This document shows positions 28,325-37,271 of a stretch of 64,000 nucleotides of DNA, one piece after another (position 1 is the first letter of the stretch; every line of letters starts with the position of its first letter). Source of the stretch: Myxococcus landrumus (lineage in GTDB: Bacteria > Myxococcota > Myxococcia > Myxococcales > Myxococcaceae); contig NZ_CP071091.1 of assembly GCF_017301635.1 (NCBI RefSeq), positions 7,990,501-8,054,500 on the forward strand, read 5' to 3'. The notes under the pieces are model-generated. The model did not search any database and was not told where the DNA came from. It saw only the letters and a list, made by a program, of their open reading frames with translations. The position numbers and the translations under genes were made by a program.

Positions 28325-30970
28325 ATGCAACTGCGACACTGGAGGGGCATGCCCCTGGCCGGGTTGCTCTGGGTCAGCGCGTTCATCGGATGCGGGTCCA
28401 CGGAGCCATCGCCGCGCCCGCCCGAGCCACCCGTCGACAGCCGCGAAGGCGCGCTGGTGGTGGACTGCACGGGATATCCCGCGTGGAACGCGAGCACCAT
28501 CTACAAGGCGGGCGACCGCGTTGTGTATCAAAACAGTCTCTATGAAGCCCTGGTCGCCATCTGGACCGCGGACCCCGTCCACGGCACCGCCAGCGGTTGG
28601 TACAAGCTGGTCGGCGCGTGTGGAATCGTGGTTCCGGACACCCAGGCACCCACGGTTCCCGCGGCGCTGCGCTCCACGGCGGTCGGCTCCACCACGGTGT
28701 CGCTGGCGTGGGATGCCTCCACGGACAACGTGGCGGTGACAGGCTACGACGTCTTCATCGGCACGGGGACCACCGCCGTCGCGACGTCCCCGTCGACGTC
28801 GGTGCTGGTGACCGGGCTGACGGCGAGCACGGCCTACTCGTTCACCGTGAAGGCCAAGGACGCCGCGGGGAACATCTCCGGGGCGAGTACGGCCGTCTCC
28901 GTGACGACGACGCCCGGCGGAGGAGACCCGCCGGTGGGTTGCCGTCCGGATGGCCTGTATGTGACGCCGGGCCTGAATGTCCCGCACTGCCAGGTCTACG
29001 ACTCGGCGGGCCGCGAGAAGATGGGCGCGGACCACCCGCGTCGCATCATCGGCTACTTCACGAGCTGGAGGACGGGGAAGAACGGCCAGCCCGCGTACCT
29101 GGCGACGCAGATTCCGTGGAACAACATCACGCACATCAACTACGCCTTCGCGCATGTGGACCAGCAGAACCGCGTGTCGGTGGGGGCGAACTCGGCGAAC
29201 AACCCGGCCACGGGCATGGAGTGGCCCGGCGTGGCGGGCGCGGAGATGGACCCGGCCTTCTCGTACAAGGGTCACTTCAACCTGCTCAACAAGTTCAAGA
29301 AGCAGTACCCGAACGTGAAGACGCTCATCTCCATCGGCGGCTGGGCGGAGTCTGGCGGCATCCTGAACGAGGATGGAAACCGGGTGGCGAGCGGCGGCTT
29401 CTACTCGATGACGACGACGTCCAACAACGCGGTGAACACGGCGGCCATCAACACGTTCGCGGACTCGGTGGTGACGTTCCTCCGGACGTATGGGTTTGAC
29501 GGCGCGGACATCGATTACGAGTACGCGACGTCGATGCCGAACGCGGGCAACCCGGATGACTTCACCTTCGCCACGCCTCGCCGAGGGGCGCTGATGAAGG
29601 GGTACGTGGTGCTGATGAAGACGCTGCGCGAGAAGCTGGACGCGGCGAGCGCGGCGGACGGCAAGTACTACATGCTGACCGCGGCGGTGACGGCCTCGGG
29701 TTGGATTCTGCGTGGCACGGAGACGTACCAGGTGACGCAGTACCTCGATTACGCGAACCTGATGACCTACGACCTGCACGGTGCCTGGAACGAGTTCGTG
29801 GGCCCGAACGCCGCGCTGTTCGACGACGGCAAGGACGCGGAGCTCCTGCACTGGAACGTGTATGGGACGTACGGGGGCATCGGCTACCTGAACACGGACT
29901 GGGCCTACCACTACTTCCGCGGTGCGATGCAGGCGGGCCGCATCAACATCGGCGTGCCGTACTACACGCGCGGCTGGCAGGGCGTCACGGGAGGGACCAA
30001 CGGCCTGTGGGGCAAGGCGCCGCTGGCGGACCAGACGAAATGTCCTCCAGGCACGGGGCCCAACGTGGGCTCCACGGTGCCGTGCGGCAATGGCGCGCTG
30101 GGCATCGACAACCTCTGGCACGACAAGAACTCGCTGGGAGCGGAGGTGGCCTCGGGCAGCAACCCGATGTGGCACGCGAAGAACCTCCAGGACGGGCGCC
30201 TGGGCTCCTACGTGACGGCGTACGGGCTGGACCCGGTGAACGACCCGACGGACCGGATTTCGGGGACGTATGCGCGCAACTACAGCGCGTCGGTGGCCTC
30301 GCCGTGGCTGTGGAACGCGACGAAGAAGGTGTTCCTGTCCACGGAGGATGAGGAGTCGCTCGGGGCGAAGGCGCAGTACGTCGCGGACCGGGGGATTGGC
30401 GGCATCATGATCTGGGAGCTTGCGGGTGACTACGCCTTCGACCAGAGCCGCGCGAACGGGCAGGGCGAGTACTACATCGGGTACACGCTGACGCGGCTGC
30501 TGTACGAGAAGTTCAAGACGGCGTCGCCGTACAAGAACCTGCGGGCGAACCAGGCGATGCCGGTGGCGGCGGACACGCTGGATGTCGCGGTGGAGCTGGA
30601 GGGCTTCGCGGTGGGCGACTCGAACTACCCCATCTCTCCGACGCTGAAGCTGACGAACAACTCCGGGCAGGCGATTCCGGGTGGGGCGCTGTTGCAGTTC
30701 GATTACGGAACGTCGGCGCCGGCCACGCTGGCGCAGCAGTCCGGGTGGACGCTGAGCACGGTGCGCAGCGAGCACTCGGGGTCGAACTCGGGCGGCTTCA
30801 AGGGTGACTTCCACCGCGTGCAGCTCACGGTGCCCTCGTGGCAGAGCATCCCGAATGGGAGCTCCGTCACGGTGAAGCTCACGTACCAGCTCCCCATCGC
30901 CAGCCTCTCCAACTACACGCTGTCGTTCGGAGGGAAGACGTACGGCTTGAAGCAGAACTACGGGCGCTGA
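28325..30970 (+). CDS. Secreted GH18 chitinase with chitin-binding, FnIII and C-terminal domains
   Basis: 881 residues from the ATG at 28325 after AAGGAGAG. Signal with lipobox SAFIGCGS. Domain order: CBM5/12-type module (~45-100; YPAWNASTIYKAGDRVVYQN), fibronectin III (~105-195; QAPTVPAALRSTAVGSTT and SVLVTGLTASTAYSFTVKA), GH18 barrel (~235-740) with catalytic DGADIDYE at residues 392-399 and a long chitinase insertion domain, and a C-terminal beta-domain (~755-881) resembling a cellulose/chitin-binding module. Differs in architecture from the other chitinase here and may act on different chitin forms or from the other chain end. Confidence 0.93.
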   Translation: MQLRHWRGMPLAGLLWVSAFIGCGSTEPSPRPPEPPVDSREGALVVDCTGYPAWNASTIYKAGDRVVYQNSLYEALVAIWTADPVHGTASGWYKLVGACGIVVPDTQAPTVPAALRSTAVGSTTVSLAWDASTDNVAVTGYDVFIGTGTTAVATSPSTSVLVTGLTASTAYSFTVKAKDAAGNISGASTAVSVTTTPGGGDPPVGCRPDGLYVTPGLNVPHCQVYDSAGREKMGADHPRRIIGYFTSWRTGKNGQPAYLATQIPWNNITHINYAFAHVDQQNRVSVGANSANNPATGMEWPGVAGAEMDPAFSYKGHFNLLNKFKKQYPNVKTLISIGGWAESGGILNEDGNRVASGGFYSMTTTSNNAVNTAAINTFADSVVTFLRTYGFDGADIDYEYATSMPNAGNPDDFTFATPRRGALMKGYVVLMKTLREKLDAASAADGKYYMLTAAVTASGWILRGTETYQVTQYLDYANLMTYDLHGAWNEFVGPNAALFDDGKDAELLHWNVYGTYGGIGYLNTDWAYHYFRGAMQAGRINIGVPYYTRGWQGVTGGTNGLWGKAPLADQTKCPPGTGPNVGSTVPCGNGALGIDNLWHDKNSLGAEVASGSNPMWHAKNLQDGRLGSYVTAYGLDPVNDPTDRISGTYARNYSASVASPWLWNATKKVFLSTEDEESLGAKAQYVADRGIGGIMIWELAGDYAFDQSRANGQGEYYIGYTLTRLLYEKFKTASPYKNLRANQAMPVAADTLDVAVELEGFAVGDSNYPISPTLKLTNNSGQAIPGGALLQFDYGTSAPATLAQQSGWTLSTVRSEHSGSNSGGFKGDFHRVQLTVPSWQSIPNGSSVTVKLTYQLPIASLSNYTLSFGGKTYGLKQNYGR

Positions 30971-30988
30971 TGCCCGGGTGACGAACCT

Positions 30989-31021
30989 GGCCCGGGTCTT
31001 CCTCCGTGGAGGGCCCGGGCC
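30989..31021. terminator. Bidirectional hairpin after chitinase gene
   Basis: GGCCCGGG (30989-30996) pairs with CCCGGGCC (31014-31021) and an inner CCTCC/GGAGG stem extends it. It separates the chitinase gene from the convergent DUF1304 gene. Confidence 0.65.
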
Positions 31022-31037
31022 GGGCGTGATGCCGGCG

Positions 31038-31418
31038 CTATTGCGCCACCACGAGCGAGATGGCGAGCAGCGGCAGCAGGCCCTGGACCAGGCTGGCCGT
31101 CAGGAAGCGGCGGTTGGTGGACACGAGGACCAGCGCCGCCAGCACCATGCACGCGCAGCCGAAGACCACGGCCGCCACGCCCGAGGCCGCCGAGCCGGTG
31201 TTCACCAGGGCGATTCCCACGAGCACGCCCAGCGCGAGGAACAGGTTGTAGAAGCCCTGGTTGAGCGCCATGGGCTTCACGACGTCCGCCTCCGCCTGCG
31301 ACTTCAGCCCGAAGCGCCGCCACACCTTCGGCTGAGAAAAGATGATGCTCTCCATCACGAAGAACAACACGTGGAGGAGCGCTGCGACGACGGCGAAGCC
31401 CTGCGCCAATGGCGACAT
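31038..31418 (-). CDS. DUF1304 family membrane protein
   Basis: 126 residues from the ATG at 31418 (MSPLAQGFAVVAALLHVLFF). Four membrane helices, with the DUF1304 landmarks HVLFFVMESIIF, WRRFG and VKPMALNQGFYNLFLALG. Function of the family is unknown. It is divergent from a TetR gene with a strong inverted repeat in the gap, so it is probably the regulated target. Upstream in-frame codons as far as 31553 overlap that operator and the TetR start and are rejected. Confidence 0.88.
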   Translation of the reverse strand: MSPLAQGFAVVAALLHVLFFVMESIIFSQPKVWRRFGLKSQAEADVVKPMALNQGFYNLFLALGVLVGIALVNTGSAASGVAAVVFGCACMVLAALVLVSTNRRFLTASLVQGLLPLLAISLVVAQ

Positions 31419-31442
31419 GGTGATTGCTCTCCGGGTTTCCGT

Positions 31443-31494
31443 TATTCTGGACCAGTCAGTTCGGAATCCATATTGAATCGTTCGGTCCAGAATA
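31443..31494. promoter_or_regulatory. 11-bp inverted repeat between DUF1304 and TetR genes
   Basis: TATTCTGGACC (31443-31453) and GGTCCAGAATA (31484-31494) are perfect inverted copies with a 30-base spacer, one near each start codon. The spacer is AT-rich for this genome and could hold both promoters. Candidate TetR operator pair. Confidence 0.65.
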
Positions 31495-31509
31495 GTCAAG
31501 GAGGGTGGC

Positions 31510-32106
31510 GTGGCGCGGACGCGTGCGTTCGATGAGACAGAGGTGGTGCGCAAGGCGCTGGGGGTGTTCTGGGCCCGGGGCTACGAGGCCACGTCGTTGG
31601 CGGACCTGGAGGAAGCGACGGGATTGAATCGCTCCAGCCTGTACCAGGCGTTCGAGAACAAGCGGGTGTTGTTCTCGCGGGCGGTGGCGCTGTACCTCCA
31701 GGAGGTGATTTCGCCCCGGCTGGCCGTCTTCTCCCAGGGCCCCGCGGGGTTGGGGCAGGTGACGACGTACTTCGAGTCGCTCGCGACGACGATGGCCACC
31801 GCGCCGTCCGCCCTGACGCGCCGGGGATGCCTGCTCGTCAACACGGCCACGGAGCTGGGCGCGCATGATGTGGAGGCGCATCGCGCCGTGGAGGACTACC
31901 GGGCGCTCCTGCACGGGCACCTGACGAAGTCCCTGGAGGCGGCGGCGCGGGCGGGTGTCCTGCCGAAGAAGACGGTGGCTCGCCGCGTGGAGCTGCTGGT
32001 GGGGTCCGTCATCGGGGTCCTCGTCACCGCGCGGTTGGACCCGTCCGCCGCCGCGAAGCTCGCACGCTCGGCGGCGAACGAGGTCGAGTCCTGGGGGGAG
32101 GCGTAG
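31510..32106 (+). CDS. TetR/AcrR-family transcriptional regulator
   Basis: 198 residues, GTG start at 31510 after AAGGAGGG. The helix-turn-helix lies in FDETEVVRKALGVFWARGYEATSLADLEEATGLNRSSLYQAF (in parts). The C-terminal ligand domain is of the type found in small-molecule-responsive TetR proteins. Likely represses itself and the divergent DUF1304 gene through the inverted repeat between them. Confidence 0.92.
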   Translation: MARTRAFDETEVVRKALGVFWARGYEATSLADLEEATGLNRSSLYQAFENKRVLFSRAVALYLQEVISPRLAVFSQGPAGLGQVTTYFESLATTMATAPSALTRRGCLLVNTATELGAHDVEAHRAVEDYRALLHGHLTKSLEAAARAGVLPKKTVARRVELLVGSVIGVLVTARLDPSAAAKLARSAANEVESWGEA

Positions 32107-32222
32107 CGAGGACTCGAAGGGTCGTGTGGCGACTCAGAAGGCGCGATGCCGGTCCCCCGCGTGTCTGGCTCGGACCTGGGGGGTGTGCGACAGTGGCCAT
32201 CCCCCTCTGGACGATGCACCTG

Positions 32223-33359
32223 ATGAACAAACTCTCCGCAGCGATGGCTGGACTGATGCTGGTGCTGGCCGCTTGCAAGACGACTGGCTCCGCGCCCGCC
32301 CGCGATATCCCCACGGCCATGGACCAGGCCGCGACAACCCTGCTGCGGTCAAAGCTGCTGCACGCGACCTCCATCGCAGTGGTCTATCGCGGCGAGGAGT
32401 TCATCCTCCATCGGGGTGAGCTGGAGACCGGCAAGTCCAATCCGCCCGACGACACGACGCTTTATGAAATCGGGTCGGTCAGCAAGACCTTCGCGGGCCT
32501 GCTGTTGGCAAACGCTGTCCTCGAAGGCAAGGCGACCCTCGAAGACCCGATACAAAAGTATCTGCCGTCCGCCTATCCGAACCTGCAATCGGACGGCGAG
32601 CCCATCCGCCTGCGCCATCTGGTCACCCACACCAGCGGCATGCCGGGGATGCTGCCGTTGCAAGTGAATGAGGTGTTGAAGGACTTCACCGCGCATGCCA
32701 CGCCGGCAAAGCTCAATGCCGCCTATGAAGGCTACGGGCAGTCGCGGTTCTGGCAGGACCTGCACACCGTCAGCATCAAGGGCCCGCTCGGCAAGGACTA
32801 TGCTTATTCGAGCGCCGGCACCGAACTGGTCGCGCACACCCTCGAGAAGCTCCACGGGGCTCCCTACGAATCGTTGCTCGCGGAGTTCCTGGCGCGGGAA
32901 GCCGGCATGCACGACACGTGGCTGCGCCTGCGTGCCCAGGACGCCAGTCGTCTGGCGCCTGGCTACCACAGCGACAATCCGGTCGGCACCACGCCGATGC
33001 CATTGCTGCCTTGGGGGGCGGCCGGAGCCTTGAAGGCGACGATGCCGGAGATGGTCAAGTACCTGCGCTTGCAGTTGAGCGACCATCCCGCGGTGACCGA
33101 GTCGCACAAGCCGCTGGTGCGCTTCGCGGAAGACTTCAGCATTGGCTACTTCTGGAACATCGGCCAGAGCCGCCAACTGGGCACTCATTACGTGCATCAC
33201 GGCGGCGTGCCGCGCGCGCAATGCTATCTCTACATCGTGCCGAAGTATCAGTTGGGGGTGTTCATCATCACCAACCAGAGCGGCGATGCGACGGCCAACG
33301 CCATGGAAGGCGCGCTGGCGCCGCTCTTCGACAGGGTCGAAGCCCTGGAGGGGCGCTAG
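32223..33359 (+). CDS. Class C beta-lactamase-like serine hydrolase lipoprotein
   Basis: 378 residues from the ATG at 32223; an ATG at 32214 is possible. Lipobox LVLAACKT. The beta-lactamase/transpeptidase fold is shown by the nucleophile motif SVSK (in YEIGSVSKTFAGLLLANAVLEG), the YSSAG motif at the place of the Tyr motif, LRHLVTHTSGMPG, and HHGG near the end. It could be an AmpC-like lactamase, a D-Ala peptidase or an esterase; the sequence alone does not decide. Codon use includes more A/T-ending codons (for example TTGCAA, TATGAA, GCTTAT) than neighbours, which hints at transfer. Confidence 0.88.
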   Translation: MNKLSAAMAGLMLVLAACKTTGSAPARDIPTAMDQAATTLLRSKLLHATSIAVVYRGEEFILHRGELETGKSNPPDDTTLYEIGSVSKTFAGLLLANAVLEGKATLEDPIQKYLPSAYPNLQSDGEPIRLRHLVTHTSGMPGMLPLQVNEVLKDFTAHATPAKLNAAYEGYGQSRFWQDLHTVSIKGPLGKDYAYSSAGTELVAHTLEKLHGAPYESLLAEFLAREAGMHDTWLRLRAQDASRLAPGYHSDNPVGTTPMPLLPWGAAGALKATMPEMVKYLRLQLSDHPAVTESHKPLVRFAEDFSIGYFWNIGQSRQLGTHYVHHGGVPRAQCYLYIVPKYQLGVFIITNQSGDATANAMEGALAPLFDRVEALEGR

Positions 33360-33368
33360 CTCATCGAT

Positions 33369-33402
33369 GAGCGGACTCCCCGATGTTCCAAGGAGTCCGC
33401 TC
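33369..33402. terminator. Bidirectional hairpin between hydrolase and subtilisin genes
   Basis: GAGCGGACTCC (33369-33379) and GGAGTCCGCTC (33392-33402), perfect 11-bp arms, 12-base loop, between convergent genes. Confidence 0.75.
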
Positions 33403-33418
33403 GAACATCACGCGAGGT

Positions 33419-34888
33419 CTACGGCGTGCTGGAGCAGAGGAACGTGCTGCTCCGCGTCTGAGCTCGGCCGAGGGCGTCGGTGACGGTGACGGTCGCGGTG
33501 GTCATGACGCCGGGGGTGCAGATGCCGTACGACTGGTCGGGGTTGTTCACGTACTGGGAATAGACGCCCGCCGGAGCGACCATCGTCCACGCGCCCGTGA
33601 ACGGCGCCAGGCCCCCCGCCTTCGTGACGCTGCATTGGAAGAGATTGCTCTGGGTGCTCGTGCACGACACCGCGATGGCGTCGAACCTGGAGGCGGAGAC
33701 CGCCGCGTGCGCATCCAGCGTCTTGGGCGGGCAGACCGGCCCGACGCACGGGATGACCCAGCGCGCCGTCGAGGTGAGGAGGGTCTTGATCTGCGCGGGC
33801 GTGAGCGAGGCGTTGCGCGAGCGCATCAGGCCGATGGTGCCGGACACGTGCGGCGCCGCCATGGACGTCCCCGCCCAGTGGCGATTGCAGTGCACACCCT
33901 GGCTCGTGGTCCACGATGACACGATGCCGTGCGTGCCGATGCCGCGCATCTCCTCCGGGTCCGTGCAGCCGATGAGCGCGCCGAACCCCGCCTCTCCCGT
34001 CTTGGCGTACGGGTTCGTCCGGTACTCGTCACCACCCGGCGCGCCCAGGGTGACGCCTGGGCCTTGCGCTGAATACGACTCGTAGTCGCTCTTCTCGTTC
34101 GCCGCCGCCACCGAGATGACGTTCTGGCAGGAGCCCCAGAGATAGTTGGCGAAGTTGCTGGTCTGCATCGAGCTGTCCCGGTTGCCCGCGGCCACCACCA
34201 CCGGGACCCCCGCGGCCACCGCGCCGTTGATCGCCGACTGCAGGTCCGCGGGGCAGGGCGCCGGGATGTTCCCCAGGCTGATGTTGATGACCGACGCACG
34301 TGCCGGCGCCTGCACCACGTTGCCACGCCCGTCGTCCACCGCGTAGCCCGCCGCATACCAGATGCCTCGCGCCATCACCGTGGTCAGCGGGTCGTTCGCT
34401 CCGGGCGAACCCGAGGAGATGCTGCCTCCCGCCTGCGCGATGCGCACCGGCATCAGCTTGCAGCCCCAGCACACCCCCACGCCGCCCGTGCCGTTGTTGG
34501 CCGTCGCCGCGATGGTGCCCGCCACGTGGATGCCGTGGTGATACGTGCCCACGTCCGTGGGGTCGGGTTGCCCCTCGACGAAGTCGTAGCCCCCCACCCA
34601 CTTGGCGCTCAGGTCCGGGTGCTGCAACCGCCCGCTGTCCAGCACCGCGACGGTGACGGCGCTGCTCCCCGTGGTCAGGTCCCACGCCTGCGGCGCGCGG
34701 ATGAGGTTGTAGTGCCAGCGCTGGCTGTTGAAGAGCGGGTCCGAGGGCTCCAGGGCCTGCTGCGCCTGGCCCACGGGCTCCGGGGTGGGGGACTCCTCCT
34801 CGGGAGCGCCGCACGCCACCAGCGCGCTCAGGAGGACGGTACTCATCGAGGGGACGAAGACACGACGAAACAAGGACCCATGTGACAC
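33419..34888 (-). CDS. Subtilisin-like (S8) serine protease lipoprotein
   Basis: 489 residues from a GTG at 34888 preceded by TGGAGG; an ATG at 34915 lacks such a site. Lipobox LSALVACGAPEE. The S8 triad is visible: Asp in VTVAVLDSG, His in YHHGIHVAGTIAA, Ser in GTSMAAPHVSG, with the oxyanion Asn region VVVAAGNRDSS. The short segment between the signal and the catalytic domain (~40 residues) is small for an inhibitory propeptide. The C-terminal ~90 residues form an extra Cys-containing domain of unknown role. Probably involved in prey or protein digestion at the cell surface (inference). Confidence 0.93.
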   Translation of the reverse strand: MSHGSLFRRVFVPSMSTVLLSALVACGAPEEESPTPEPVGQAQQALEPSDPLFNSQRWHYNLIRAPQAWDLTTGSSAVTVAVLDSGRLQHPDLSAKWVGGYDFVEGQPDPTDVGTYHHGIHVAGTIAATANNGTGGVGVCWGCKLMPVRIAQAGGSISSGSPGANDPLTTVMARGIWYAAGYAVDDGRGNVVQAPARASVINISLGNIPAPCPADLQSAINGAVAAGVPVVVAAGNRDSSMQTSNFANYLWGSCQNVISVAAANEKSDYESYSAQGPGVTLGAPGGDEYRTNPYAKTGEAGFGALIGCTDPEEMRGIGTHGIVSSWTTSQGVHCNRHWAGTSMAAPHVSGTIGLMRSRNASLTPAQIKTLLTSTARWVIPCVGPVCPPKTLDAHAAVSASRFDAIAVSCTSTQSNLFQCSVTKAGGLAPFTGAWTMVAPAGVYSQYVNNPDQSYGICTPGVMTTATVTVTDALGRAQTRSSTFLCSSTP

Positions 34889-35111
34889 GACAGGCCTCCA
34901 GGAACACCACGTCACGGTTGACGGATTGAGAACGGCACTGGCCCGACTGCGGAGGGTCCACGGACGGTCAGGTCCCAGCCCTGGCCAGCGTTTCCCCTCC
35001 GTGCCCGTTGCTTACGAATCCACCGTGAAAGTTGGTTGATGCCCCGGGTAACTCTCGCCTCCAGGCGAAGACCCACCCCATGGCGCGCCGCGAAAACAGA
35101 CAAGCCCTCAG

Positions 35112-35132
35112 GGCCCCCCTATGCTGGGGGCC
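35112..35132 (+). promoter_or_regulatory. Leader hairpin just upstream of glgC
   Basis: GGCCCCC (35112-35118) and GGGGGCC (35126-35132) form a perfect 7-bp stem with a 7-base loop, ending directly before the CGGAGGA ribosome site. May affect glgC expression; equally could be chance in this GC-rich DNA. Confidence 0.35.
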
Positions 35133-35152
35133 TCGGAGGAACACACGTCGGC

Positions 35153-36400
35153 ATGGGTACGCGCATCCTCGGCATGGTGCTGGCCGGAGGCCAGGGAACC
35201 CGGTTGTCCCCCCTCACGCAGCGGCGCTCGAAGCCAGCGGTCCCCTTCGGGTCGAAGTTCCGCATCATCGACTTCGCGCTCAACAACTTCATCAACTCCG
35301 GCATCTACTCCATCTACGTCCTGACGCAGTTCAAGGCGCAGTCGCTCACCGAGCACATCCAGCGCGGCTGGCGCTTCGGCTCCGTGCTGCTGTCGGACTA
35401 CTTCATCACCCTGGTCCCCGCGCAGATGTACTTGTACGAGGAGCTGGGGCCCGTCTGGTACCGGGGCACCGCGGACGCCATCTACCAGAACATGCATCTG
35501 GTGGAGAACCACCGCCCGGAACACCTGGCCATCTTCTCTGGCGACCACATCTACAAGATGAACGTGGCGCACATGCTGGAGCAGCACGAGGCCCAGCGCG
35601 CGGACATCACCATCGCCGCGTACCCCACGCCCGTCGCGGACGCGCACCGCTTCGGCATCATGCAGGTGGATGAGCGCGGGCGCGTGACGGAGTTCCAGGA
35701 GAAGCCCAAGGACCCCAAGCCCATCCCCGGCCGCCCGGACACGGCGCTCGCCAGCATGGGCAACTACATCTTCCGCAGCAAGGTGCTGGCGGAGCTGCTC
35801 GAAATCGACGCGAAGACCGAGGGCTCCCAGCACGACTTCGGCAAGGACGTGCTGCCCCGCGCGCTGCGCGACGGCTACCACATCCACGCCTACGACTTCG
35901 CCAAGAACCCCATCCCGGGACAGGCGGGCCCCAACACCTACTGGCGCGACGTGGGCACGCTGGACGCGTACCACGAGGCGTCCATGGACCTGGTCTCCGT
36001 CAACCCGGAGTTCGACATCTTCAACGCCGAGTGGCCCCTGCGCACCGGCAGCGAGTTCAGCCCTCCGGCCAAGTTCGTCCACGAGTCCGGAGAGCGCGTG
36101 GGACGCGCGCTCAACTCCATGGTGGCGGGCGGCTGCATCATCTCCGGTGGCGTGGTGCGCGAGAGCATCCTCTTCCGCCGCGCCCGCGTGAACAGCTACG
36201 CCAGCGTGCAGCGCTCGGTCATCTTCGACGAGGTGGACATCGGCCGGCACGCCCAGGTGAAGAACGCCATCATCGACAAGGGCGTGCGCGTGCCGCCCAA
36301 CACGAAGGTGGGCTTCGACCTGGAGGCCGACCGCGCGCGCGGCTTCACCGTCACCGAGAGCGGCATCGTCGTGGTGCCCAAGGGCTACCGCTTCGAGTGA
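35153..36400 (+). CDS. glgC: Glucose-1-phosphate adenylyltransferase
   Basis: 415 residues from the ATG at 35153. Makes ADP-glucose from ATP and glucose-1-P for glycogen or trehalose synthesis. Landmarks: [29 protein letters not shown] (in parts), the substrate loops [10 protein letters not shown] and [25 protein letters not shown], and a C-terminal left-handed beta-helix ([12 protein letters not shown] ... [12 protein letters not shown]). CGGAGGA lies 12 bases before the ATG. No other glycogen gene is in the window. Confidence 0.96.
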   Translation: MGTRILGMVLAGGQGTRLSPLTQRRSKPAVPFGSKFRIIDFALNNFINSGIYSIYVLTQFKAQSLTEHIQRGWRFGSVLLSDYFITLVPAQMYLYEELGPVWYRGTADAIYQNMHLVENHRPEHLAIFSGDHIYKMNVAHMLEQHEAQRADITIAAYPTPVADAHRFGIMQVDERGRVTEFQEKPKDPKPIPGRPDTALASMGNYIFRSKVLAELLEIDAKTEGSQHDFGKDVLPRALRDGYHIHAYDFAKNPIPGQAGPNTYWRDVGTLDAYHEASMDLVSVNPEFDIFNAEWPLRTGSEFSPPAKFVHESGERVGRALNSMVAGGCIISGGVVRESILFRRARVNSYASVQRSVIFDEVDIGRHAQVKNAIIDKGVRVPPNTKVGFDLEADRARGFTVTESGIVVVPKGYRFE

Positions 36401-36419
36401 GGCGCCCGAGCGCGCGGCC

Positions 36420-37121
36420 TCACAGCCCGCGCTTGCCGTCCGCCCAGTACGCCTTGGAACGCAGCGAGCGGCGCGAGCAACCGTGCCGCTCCAGCAGCTC
36501 CTTCCGCAGCGCCACGATGGAGCCCGCATGCCCGGCCAGGTAGTACGTGGCGCCGGGCTGCACGTTCTGCTTGAGCCACGCGCTCAGCGCCTCGCCGCGT
36601 GAGGCCCGCCGCACCACGGCCGCCAGCGGCACGCCCGTCCGCGCGAGCCAGTCCTCCGCCCCCGGCTCCACCTCCACCGCGCCCAAGAGCCGCAGCGGAG
36701 ACGGCAGCGCGCGAATCATCGCCTGGAACAATCCCAGACACGTCTCGTCCCCCAGGAACAGGTGCGCGGGCGCGTCCAGGTCCACGCCCAGCCGGCCTCC
36801 AGGACCGATGATGTCCACCGCGTCCCCCGGCTTGAGCGCCTCCGCCCACGCGCTGCCCGGCCCCTGCCCGTGCAGATAGAAGATGACCTCCATCGCCCCG
36901 CCCGCCGGGTCCATCAGCGACGGCGTGTAGTGCCGGAACGCCGTCGGACCCACCCGGAACTCCACCTCCTGACCGGCCGCGTGGGCGATGCCGCGCAGGG
37001 CGTCTCCCTCGAAGCGAACCCGCCGCAGTCGAGGAGCCAACGTCTCCACCCGGGTGACACGCGAGGGCTTCGCGAACCAGGGCATCAATGTGTTCGCGAG
37101 GACCGCGGGCATCTCGGGCAT
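36420..37121 (-). CDS. Siderophore-interacting protein (FAD-dependent ferric reductase family)
   Basis: 233 residues. The N-terminal FAD-binding barrel contains PRLRRVRFEGDAL and RHYTPSLMDPAGGAMEVIFYLHG (in parts), the latter like the RxYT flavin motif. The NAD(P)H-binding half has HLFLGDETCLGLFQAMIRAL and TYYLAGHAGSIVALRKELLERHG, typical of the SIP/ViuB group that releases iron from ferric siderophores in the cytoplasm. Its promoter is overlapped by a Fur box, and it is divergent from the HmuY-like gene, so iron control is likely. Confidence 0.92.
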   Translation of the reverse strand: MPEMPAVLANTLMPWFAKPSRVTRVETLAPRLRRVRFEGDALRGIAHAAGQEVEFRVGPTAFRHYTPSLMDPAGGAMEVIFYLHGQGPGSAWAEALKPGDAVDIIGPGGRLGVDLDAPAHLFLGDETCLGLFQAMIRALPSPLRLLGAVEVEPGAEDWLARTGVPLAAVVRRASRGEALSAWLKQNVQPGATYYLAGHAGSIVALRKELLERHGCSRRSLRSKAYWADGKRGL

Positions 37122-37154
37122 GGGGACTCCGTACGGAAGGTCAGTGTTTGTTCT

Positions 37155-37183
37155 TCAATATTGAAAATGAGAATCGTTATCAA
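37155..37183 (-). promoter_or_regulatory. Fur box overlapping promoter of the siderophore-interacting gene
   Basis: On the plus strand GAAAATGAGAATCGTTATC (37163-37181) matches the classic Fur consensus in about 16 of 19 places. On the minus strand TTGATA (37183-37178) and TATTGA (37160-37155) are -35 and -10 hexamers with a 17-base spacer, so the box covers the promoter. It can also control the divergent HmuY gene. Confidence 0.75.
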
Positions 37184-37271
37184 GTAGAAGATATTCCAAC
37201 GAATGAGTGCCGCGCCCTGGATGGGGTGCTGGCCACGTCAGGCAGTCCAATACAGAGAGAGGGACACGAGG

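Noticed and set aside
28307-30814. 835-codon open frame on the minus strand
   Set aside because: Antisense of the second chitinase; low-complexity Arg/Val/His composition and no ribosome site.
34889-35152. Possible gene or RNA in the gap before glgC
   Set aside because: No frame with family signs and no tRNA-like cloverleaf was found by eye; only the small hairpin at 35112-35132 is notable.
37203-37271. Longer N-terminus for the HmuY-like protein
   Set aside because: Would place polar residues before the lipoprotein signal; the ATG at 37272 has a better site and keeps the signal N-terminal.
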